Shown: piece after piece, positions 58,421 to 64,000 of the stretch
How the letters are laid out: each line of letters opens with the position of its first letter
Numbering within the stretch: the first letter of the stretch is position 1
Source of the DNA: Levilactobacillus tongjiangensis
GTDB taxonomy: Bacteria; Bacillota; Bacilli; Lactobacillales; Lactobacillaceae
Direction: 5' to 3'
NCBI RefSeq assembly: GCF_003946345.1
Contig: NZ_RHNY01000003.1
Span: 62,001-126,000 of the forward strand
Length of the DNA stretch: 64,000 nt
The notes under the pieces: model-generated
What the model saw: only the letters and a program-made list of their open reading frames with translations
Told to the model about the DNA's origin: nothing
Database searches by the model: none
Translations under genes and position numbers: made by a program

Positions 58421-59422
58421 ATGAAAGCCTTAGTATTAACTGGAACCAAGCAAATGGAGATTCAAGACCTCGCCAAGCCAGAAGTTAAAGCGAATGAAGT
58501 GTTAGTTAACACCGCCTATGCTGGAATTTGTGGAACCGACCGCGCATTGTACGCGGGCCTTCCTGGTTCAGCCGATGCTGTGCCACCAATCGTTTTGGGT
58601 CATGAAAACTCTGGTATCGTGGCTGCCATTGGTAGCAACGTGACCAACGTGAAGGTTGGCGACCGGGTAACGGTTGACCCTAACATCTACTGTGGTCAAT
58701 GTGAATACTGCCGGACCGACCGTCCAGAACTGTGTGACAACTTATCTGCCGTTGGGGTTACCCGTGATGGTGGTTTGGAAGAATCCTTTACGGCGCCTTC
58801 CTCCGTTGTTTACCCAATTCCTGACAGTGTTTCCTTAAAGGCTGCCGCAACGACTGAACCCATTTCTTGCGCGGTTCACGGGGTTAAATTACTTGACTTG
58901 ACGCCTTATCAAAAGGCCTTGGTCATCGGTGATGGTTTCATGGGGCAATTATTTGTGCAATTATTACAGGCTTACGGTGTTCACCAAGTGGACTTTGCCG
59001 GCATCAACGACAAGAAGTTAGCCTTCAACAAGGAAAAATTTGGGGTTACGAACACCTTCAACACCAAGCATGATAGCTTACCAGCCGACTACGACGTTGT
59101 GATCGAAGCCGTTGGGTTGCCACAAACGCAGGAACAAGCCGTTGAAGCAACTAAGAAGGGTGCCCAAGTCCTGATGTTTGGTGTAGGGAAGCCTAACCAG
59201 ACGTTCTCCATGAACACCTACGAAGTTTACCAAAAGCAATTGAAGATCCAAGGGGCTTTCATCAACCCATACGCTTTCGAAGATGCCATTGCTTTGCTGG
59301 CTAGCGGTCAATTGGACGTGGAATCCTTGATCAGCCACGAAGTTAGTTTGGAACAGGTTGAAGACGTATTGAATGGTAAGGTTGCCGGCGTCAGCAAGGC
59401 TGTCGTCAAGGTTGCCGACTAG
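58421..59422 (+). CDS. Zinc-dependent medium-chain alcohol/polyol dehydrogenase
   Basis: 333 residues. Catalytic zinc motif GICGTDRALYAG (Cys near 37) and GHENSGIV (near 65), structural zinc cysteines CGQCEYCRTDRPELC (about 92-106), and Rossmann region VIGDGFMGQLFVQ. Closest to the threonine/sorbitol/butanediol-dehydrogenase group. It oxidises a polyol or reduces a sugar. Together with the fructokinase upstream, conversion of a polyol to fructose and then fructose 6-phosphate is an attractive reading, but not proven. Confidence 0.85.
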   Translation: MKALVLTGTKQMEIQDLAKPEVKANEVLVNTAYAGICGTDRALYAGLPGSADAVPPIVLGHENSGIVAAIGSNVTNVKVGDRVTVDPNIYCGQCEYCRTDRPELCDNLSAVGVTRDGGLEESFTAPSSVVYPIPDSVSLKAAATTEPISCAVHGVKLLDLTPYQKALVIGDGFMGQLFVQLLQAYGVHQVDFAGINDKKLAFNKEKFGVTNTFNTKHDSLPADYDVVIEAVGLPQTQEQAVEATKKGAQVLMFGVGKPNQTFSMNTYEVYQKQLKIQGAFINPYAFEDAIALLASGQLDVESLISHEVSLEQVEDVLNGKVAGVSKAVVKVAD

Positions 59423-59445
59423 TCACGTAAAGGTAAGGGATAATC

Positions 59446-60219
59446 ATGAAAGCTGAAGCAGTGAGTGATTTGAATGAGAGGGCGTCAGGCGTGGAATTAA
59501 CTGGTCAACGAACCATTTCAATGTCCAAGGCAATTGCATACTTTGCCCTGTCGCTGGTCATCAACTCAGCCGGAAACGTGCTGACGTTGGTCACAAGCGC
59601 TAAGATTCATCCGTCCTTCTTGGGGGCGGCGTATTGGTCAGCCGCGGAGGCCAACCTGGGGACGGCCTTCCACTGGAATTTGTTCTGGGCGTTCCTGATC
59701 ATGGGGTTCTTGACCGCAGTCTTAAACGCGGTCCTGATTCACCATTGGGATTGGAAACGAATCGCTGGGAATATGATCTTTATGGTACCGTTCTCCGCGT
59801 TGATCCAAGTCTTTGAAGACTTCTTTGATGGTAAGTATCCGGCATTGTTTGCGGGACTACCAGATGCACACAGTACTGGGATGGTCATCTTCTACATCGC
59901 CCTGAATTTCTTGGGGGTGGCCTTCATTGCGGTCGCCATTTCCATCTATCAACGGGTCAACTTGGTCTTACATCCAGCTGACGACCTGATGCAGATTCTC
60001 CGGTTCCGGTACTTTAAGGGACAGGCTGCTAAGGCGATGTGGGCTTCGTACATTCCACCAACCATTATGGCCATCATTGCGATCATCATTACCCGTCAAT
60101 TCACCAACTTCGGTCTGGGGACCGTCTTTGCCTTCCTGGCACAGGGTGGAATCACTGGGGTTGCTGACCGGGTCATCTTCCCTAAGCTGAAACACCAGGC
60201 TGTGGATGTTGGTAAATAA
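59446..60219 (+). CDS. YczE/YitT-like integral membrane protein
   Basis: 257 residues with five to six helices after a hydrophilic N-terminus. The opening FALSLVINSAGNVLTLVTSAKIHPSFLGAAYWSAAE, the FWAFLIMGFLTAVLNAVLI segment and KYPALFAGLP resemble the YczE/YyaS/YitT family of uncharacterised membrane proteins. Mechanism unknown, possibly transport. Third gene of the fructokinase operon (23 bp after the dehydrogenase), so it might carry that pathway's substrate or product. Confidence 0.65.
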   Translation: MKAEAVSDLNERASGVELTGQRTISMSKAIAYFALSLVINSAGNVLTLVTSAKIHPSFLGAAYWSAAEANLGTAFHWNLFWAFLIMGFLTAVLNAVLIHHWDWKRIAGNMIFMVPFSALIQVFEDFFDGKYPALFAGLPDAHSTGMVIFYIALNFLGVAFIAVAISIYQRVNLVLHPADDLMQILRFRYFKGQAAKAMWASYIPPTIMAIIAIIITRQFTNFGLGTVFAFLAQGGITGVADRVIFPKLKHQAVDVGK

Positions 60220-60250
60220 CGACTGAAAAAAGAAAGAGGCGTCTCTTAAC

Positions 60251-60643
60251 ATGGCAATTAATGACTTTATTACTGGGATTCAACACGTTGGCATTCCTTC
60301 CGCCGATTTGGACAAGACCATTGCATTTTACAAGTCCTTAGGCTTTGAACAGGCCGGGTTATTTCCTAACGGGGATAATCGTTGTGCCTTCATGCGGTTC
60401 GGCAATTTGACGATTGAAACGTGGGAAGGCGATCCAACCAATCCAACGGCTGGTGCCATCAACCACATTTCATTGAACACAACTGACGTCGATCGGGCCT
60501 TCGCTGCTGCTAAGGAGCAGGGCTTGGATCTAGTCAATGATGAGATTCAATCGATTCCATCCTTCTGGGACAAGGGCATTCGGTTCTTTAACATTTTAGG
60601 ACCCAATCACGAAACGATTGAATTCTGTCAGATTCTCAAATAA
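60251..60643 (+). CDS. VOC-family (glyoxalase/dioxygenase fold) protein
   Basis: 130 residues, one vicinal-oxygen-chelate domain: GIQHVGIPSADLDKTIAFYKSLGFE at the start, INHISLNTTDVDRAFAAAKEQG in the second half and a final NHETIEFCQIL. Metal ligand candidates are His12, Glu near 59 (TIETWEG), His near 76 and Glu near 125. Related proteins act as glyoxalases, epimerases or lyases. Last gene of the operon. Confidence 0.82.
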   Translation: MAINDFITGIQHVGIPSADLDKTIAFYKSLGFEQAGLFPNGDNRCAFMRFGNLTIETWEGDPTNPTAGAINHISLNTTDVDRAFAAAKEQGLDLVNDEIQSIPSFWDKGIRFFNILGPNHETIEFCQILK

Positions 60644-60784
60644 GTCGCTTAGTGGTAACACAATTCTGGGGGGAATCACGTTACCATTAACCCTTCAAGT
60701 GAAACGTTCAGCGGGAAAATTTCACAGGGACTGGCCCAGCGCTGTCAGCAAAGGGCTAGCTTGATTCCTATGTGAATAACCAGC

Positions 60785-60818
60785 AAAAAAGTTGTGGCTA
60801 CGGCCGCAACTTTTTTTT
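60785..60818 (+). terminator. Intrinsic terminator
   Basis: AAAAAAGTTGTGG pairs with CCGCAACTTTTTT (one G-T), then further T; 140 bp after the VOC gene. Confidence 0.75.
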
Positions 60819-60881
60819 CGTCAATTTTACTATGCTTAAACGTGCAATCTCAACGTTACTTATCCTCGATAGACAACCAAT

Positions 60882-61115
60882 CTAAAGGTTGAAAGTACTG
60901 AAACACCCACTATGCTTGATACAACAAGGATTGGGTGTTGGGGCTTAGTCAGATATAGCGGGAAATTATCGCCATACCATTCGCCAAATTTGGACTGAAA
61001 CGCGGTGGAAAGGACGGGACAAGCCAAAGAACGGTCTTGCCCCTCGATTGAAGCCGCAAAGCACGTCTCCAAGTCGCCATTTTCAAGAAAATCACTTGAA
61101 AGTCTCACGGTTTAA
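60882..61115 (-). repeat. Composite repeat R2, truncated copy (outer end plus module B)
   Basis: Outer end CTAAAGGTTGAAAG (60882-60895, identical to the ends of the 46-kb copy), then CACCCACTATGC-TGATACAACAAGG as in R2. Module B follows with AAATTTGGACT on its left side. The match stops near 61115 in the closing strand; module A and the other outer end are missing. The regulator gene 61139-62539 begins its stop just beyond, so the other half may have been lost by deletion. Confidence 0.78.
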
Positions 61116-61138
61116 TCACTGTTTTTCGCACGCTGTTC

Positions 61139-62539
61139 TTACTGTAATTTTTGTGTTAAGACTTGCTGCAAGTTGGCGTCCATTCCAGCGAAATTGAACC
61201 GGAAGCAGTGCTTGGTAGCACCGTAAATGGGACCAGGTTTAACTAGGATTTGGTGGTCCAGCAGGTTATTGAAGATGTTGGGATCATCCTGAGTGACCCA
61301 CAGGTAGAAGCCGCCCCGGGGTGTGATAAATTCCCAGTTGGGCCGCTCTTGGCGAAAGATAGCCGTTACGGCTTCACGACGGGTGGCCAGTTCGGTGGTG
61401 AGCTTGGCAATTTCCGCGTTAAAGGTGTCGCTACTGAGTGCCAGGTGGGCCATGACCTGGGCCAACATGCTAGGCACGATGTCGAGCTTTTTTTGAACCT
61501 GAAGCAGTCGTTGGCCAATGGCTTGCGGTGCGACGATCCAGCCCAAGCGGGTCGTGGAACCCAGCAGTTTAGAGAGGGAGCTAATGTAAATGACGTTCTC
61601 AGGCGCCAAGGACTTGAACGTTGGGACGACATCCTCCTTGGGTACGAGCCAACCAAACACGTCATCCTCAATGATGGCGACTTGGTAGGACTGACACAGG
61701 TGCAGGATCCGTTGACGTTCGGCTAGCGGCATGACACGACCGGTAGGATTTTGAAAGGTGGGATTAAGTATTAATAACTTAATCCGATGTTTAAGAATTA
61801 CGTCTTCCAACACGTCGAGATCTAAGCCGGTAGATGTGGTGGGCACAGCGTAAGTCTTCACGCCGATAGTCTTGAAAATAGCACTGGAGTTGAAGTAAGA
61901 GGGCGAGGCAAACGCCACAGCATCACCCATCTGTAGGAGGCTTCTAAGGATTAATAATAAAGATTGTTGGGCACCGCCAGTGATAATTAATGACTGATTG
62001 GTCGTCTTAAACTGGTTGCGTTGCATGTGGAGCCGACTAATTGTATGGATCAGCGGCTGATAGCCCGCGTCTTGTTCTTGTTTTTGAGCCATTAAGAAAC
62101 TACGCCAATCCATCTGAAGGGACCCGAGTTGCGGAATTAAAGCCATTGGGAGTTCGTTGGCGGCACCGTCAATCAGATGGCCTTTATCCAAAGTCCGTGC
62201 CTGGAGGAGCTTACTCTGATAGGTGTCATCACGGGAAGAGCTGGCGTTTTCCAGGAAGACGTTCCAGTTTACTTTGGTTGTGAGCGAATTAACTTGTGGG
62301 AGCTCGGAAATAAAGGTACCGCTTCCAGTTTTCTTGACCAAAAGGCCACTCGCAGTAAGTTCCATGAAGGCTCGGGTCACGGTCGATCGGTCAACGTGGA
62401 GCAGCTTAGCCAGGTCTCGTTCTGCGGGGAGTCGTTGCCCGGGAAGTAGCTTGTCCTCTTGGATGAGGCGCTTAACCAGTTGGGTGATGGCGAGGTATTT
62501 TGGCTTGATGGGTGGGAGATCTTCGTGCCAATTAATCAT
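61139..62539 (-). CDS. pdxR: MocR/PdxR-type regulator (GntR helix-turn-helix fused to aminotransferase domain)
   Basis: 466 residues from ATG 62539, behind AAAGGAAAA. N-terminal GntR winged helix GQRLPAERDLAKLLHVDRSTVTRAFMEL (about 36-63), then a fold-type I aminotransferase domain with the PLP-binding Lys in SSLSKLLGSTTRLGW and ILNPTFQNPTGRVM. Such proteins use bound PLP as effector, without transaminase function. Divergent from pyridoxal kinase and an ECF substrate-binding gene, which strongly points to vitamin B6 control. An inverted repeat lies across its promoter. Confidence 0.9.
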   Translation of the reverse strand: MINWHEDLPPIKPKYLAITQLVKRLIQEDKLLPGQRLPAERDLAKLLHVDRSTVTRAFMELTASGLLVKKTGSGTFISELPQVNSLTTKVNWNVFLENASSSRDDTYQSKLLQARTLDKGHLIDGAANELPMALIPQLGSLQMDWRSFLMAQKQEQDAGYQPLIHTISRLHMQRNQFKTTNQSLIITGGAQQSLLLILRSLLQMGDAVAFASPSYFNSSAIFKTIGVKTYAVPTTSTGLDLDVLEDVILKHRIKLLILNPTFQNPTGRVMPLAERQRILHLCQSYQVAIIEDDVFGWLVPKEDVVPTFKSLAPENVIYISSLSKLLGSTTRLGWIVAPQAIGQRLLQVQKKLDIVPSMLAQVMAHLALSSDTFNAEIAKLTTELATRREAVTAIFRQERPNWEFITPRGGFYLWVTQDDPNIFNNLLDHQILVKPGPIYGATKHCFRFNFAGMDANLQQVLTQKLQ

Positions 62540-62565
62540 AAGCAATTTTCCTTTCTTTTGACCCC

Positions 62566-62635
62566 AGTATAGTAATTGGCTGGATTAAAAACAAGCCAAT
62601 TGGCCGTTGTGATTTTTTCACAAAAAACCAATACT
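62566..62635. promoter_or_regulatory. Divergent pdxR/pdxK promoters with PdxR-type inverted repeat
   Basis: Towards pdxR (minus): -35 TTGTTT (62589-62594), 17-bp spacer, -10 TATACT (62566-62571). Towards the kinase (plus): -35 TTGTGA (62607-62612), 17-bp spacer, -10 AATACT (62630-62635). The inverted repeat AATTGGCT (62574-62581)/AGCCAATT (62594-62601) covers the pdxR spacer and -35 and ends just upstream of the kinase -35. This position suits repression of pdxR and activation of the kinase operon. Confidence 0.75.
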
Positions 62636-62657
62636 AGAACGTGTAGGAGGAGATCAC

Positions 62658-63458
62658 ATGGAAAACGTCTTAACGATTGCTGGATCAGACAGTCTAGCCG
62701 GCGGTGGTATTCAAGCCGATTTAAAAACGTTTGAAGAGCTCAACGTCTTTGGTGTGAGTGCCCTGACTAGTGTGGCAAGCATCACGCCAACCAACTTAAC
62801 CCTTCATCAGTTACCCACAACGGTCATCGTTGACCAGTTGACGTCGATTCTGACGCAATTGCCGATTCATTTCGCTAAAACGGGTCTGCTGGGTGATCTG
62901 GCAACCTTGGAGGCCGTGTGTGCACAGCTCGAGTCAACCACGACACAGGTGGTGGTTGATCCGGTCCTGGTCTTTAAGGAAGGACAGTCACAATTGCAAG
63001 CAACTTACATAACCGCCGTCAAGCAACGGTTACTCCCCTTGGGTTACGTGACAACGCCAAACTTGGCGGAAGCGGCACAACTAAGTGGGATGAGCATCAC
63101 CAACAAGACGGAGATGGTCGAAGCGGCCAAACGAATTCAGGCAACGGGTTGCCCCAACGTCGTTATCAAGGGGGGTAACCGGTTGGCTGGGGACGTGGCC
63201 AGCGATTATCTGCGAATGGGCGATGTTGATTATTGGTTTGAAAGTCCTAAAATCGCTCGACAGACGACCGATGGTGCTGGGTGTACCTTCTCCGCGGCAA
63301 TTACCGCACAACTGGCGAAGGGCCAAGCATTACCGGAAGCAGTTGAGGTGGCCAAGCGGTTCGTTTACATGGGAATTACTCACGGCGTAAGCATTAGCGA
63401 GCGGCTAGGCAGTGTTTGGCAGGGAGCAAGTCGACAATGGGAGGAAGAGACAAAATGA
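62658..63458 (+). CDS. pdxK: Pyridoxal/hydroxymethylpyrimidine kinase (ThiD/PdxK family)
   Basis: 266 residues, ATG behind AGGAGGAG. Ribokinase fold of the ThiD-like pyridoxal kinase type: TIAGSDSLAGGGIQADLKTF (6-25), VVDPVLVFKEG, VIKGGN, and the ATP/anion hole DGAGCTFSAAI near 210. The catalytic position is Cys-type (GAGCTFS) as in the dual ThiD/PdxK group. Next to pdxR and an ECF component, a role in phosphorylating salvaged pyridoxal is most likely. Stop overlaps the next start (ATGA). Confidence 0.85.
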   Translation: MENVLTIAGSDSLAGGGIQADLKTFEELNVFGVSALTSVASITPTNLTLHQLPTTVIVDQLTSILTQLPIHFAKTGLLGDLATLEAVCAQLESTTTQVVVDPVLVFKEGQSQLQATYITAVKQRLLPLGYVTTPNLAEAAQLSGMSITNKTEMVEAAKRIQATGCPNVVIKGGNRLAGDVASDYLRMGDVDYWFESPKIARQTTDGAGCTFSAAITAQLAKGQALPEAVEVAKRFVYMGITHGVSISERLGSVWQGASRQWEEETK

Positions 63459-63955
63459 AACGTGGATCATTAAAAGAAAACACTTTAGCAGCTGTGCTGA
63501 TTGCCATGACCGTGGCGTTGTCAATTTTAGTCGTTATCCCCATTCCCGCAACCAAAGGGATGGTGACACTGTGTGAGGTGGGTATCTACACCAGTGCCAT
63601 TCTTTACGGCGGCCGGATGGGATTTCTAGTCGGTGGTGCCAGTGGGTTTCTGATCGATATTTTAACGGGGTATCCAGTTTGGTGCCTGTTCTCGTTAGTC
63701 ATTCACGGGACGCAAGGCTTGGCAGTTGGGTATTTTACCCCACAAAACAACAAGTCAATCAAAACAATGATTGTGCCACTGCTGATTGGTAGCGTTATCA
63801 TGGTCGTTGGGTACTTCTTTGCCACGGCCTTATTGTTCGGCTGGCCCGCGGGGTTAGCCTCAATTTTCAGTAATATTATTCAAGTTGGATTCGGCATGGT
63901 GGTCACGTTATCAATCGTGGGTAGCCTTGCCAAGTTGAAACCAAATTTAGTTTAG
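63455..63955 (+). CDS. ECF transporter S component, probably for vitamin B6
   Basis: 166 residues from ATG 63455, overlapping the kinase stop by 4 bp. Five to six helices. The N-terminal NTLAAVLIAMTVALSILVVIPIPATKGMVTLCEVGIYTSAILYGGRMGFLVGGASGFLIDILTGYP segment has the AlaN-type helix 1 contact pattern and the GxxxGxxxG-like helix of ECF S components. Related to the PdxU/ThiW/HmpT group. It binds the vitamin and uses the shared EcfAA'T module coded elsewhere. Co-transcribed with the kinase under PdxR. Confidence 0.82.
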   Translation: MKRGSLKENTLAAVLIAMTVALSILVVIPIPATKGMVTLCEVGIYTSAILYGGRMGFLVGGASGFLIDILTGYPVWCLFSLVIHGTQGLAVGYFTPQNNKSIKTMIVPLLIGSVIMVVGYFFATALLFGWPAGLASIFSNIIQVGFGMVVTLSIVGSLAKLKPNLV

Positions 63956-63975
63956 TCTAGGGAGTGTGTGTTGGT

Positions 63976-64000
63976 ATGTTGGATATTAATTTGGATGAGT
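63976..64000 (+). CDS. Start of a downstream gene (cut by window edge)
   Basis: ATG at 63976 after AGGGAGTG opens a frame reading MLDINLDE to the window end. The close spacing to the ECF gene (20 bp) suggests the same operon. Too short to identify. Confidence 0.4.

Overview
The window looks like chromosomal DNA of a Lactobacillaceae species, probably a heterofermentative one of the Levilactobacillus brevis type. This is inferred from the gene content: phenolic acid decarboxylase with PadR, a heme-efflux HrtRBA-type set, 1,3-propanediol-type dehydrogenase, GPH and MFS sugar symporters with CcpA cre boxes, an ECF vitamin transporter, a T-box leader and AGGAGG-type ribosome binding sites. No tRNA, rRNA, CRISPR array, prophage or conjugative module was seen. 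The only transposon is a decayed IS200/IS605-type tnpB remnant.

Layout. 1-13 kb: an edge-truncated secreted protein, an MFS transporter, the hrtRBA-like heme efflux operon, a cre-controlled sugar porter, a WYL regulator divergent from two GyrI-like proteins, an iron-dependent alcohol dehydrogenase, two lipoproteins and a CDF metal exporter. 13-24 kb: an HxlR/winged-helix/Old Yellow Enzyme cluster, a TetR with a DUF4097-like target, an MFS exporter, an orphan MerR, a purine permease/phosphoribosyltransferase pair, and four tandem paralogous small secreted proteins. 24-33 kb: a peptide-binding lipoprotein under T-box control, a lone EAL protein, an AEC organic-acid carrier plus D-2-hydroxyacid dehydrogenase, and a CitA/CitB-type two-component system. 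33-41 kb: a five-gene operon of zinc-ribbon membrane proteins (TcaA-like) divergent from a TetR gene that overlaps a divergent LepA paralogue. 41-48 kb: oxalate decarboxylase with a redox-cysteine-less flavoprotein, NUDIX, padA/padR with a 32-bp operator palindrome, and another secreted protein. 48-57 kb: a cre-controlled oligosaccharide locus (GPH symporter, two esterases, GH65 phosphorylase), a GNAT gene and a paired SMR exporter. The SMR pair is cut off from its guanidine-I riboswitch by the tnpB remnant. 57-64 kb: a fructokinase/dehydrogenase/YczE-like/VOC operon and a PdxR-pyridoxal kinase-ECF vitamin B6 salvage locus.

The most unusual content is between the genes. A dispersed family of structured repeats recurs at about 1.7-2.2, 24.1-24.6, 46.1-46.3, 47.7-47.9, 50.6-50.7, 54.2-54.7 and 60.9-61.1 kb. 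An outer element with roughly 14-bp terminal inverted repeats carries two inner foldback modules (A and B). One copy at 46.1 kb has both modules cleanly missing, and modules also occur alone elsewhere. Closing stems differ completely in sequence between copies but stay base-paired, while the core sequence is conserved. A second, simpler repeat family (about 170 bp, ends matching GTGGGACAAAA) occurs at 0.2 and 6.3 kb.
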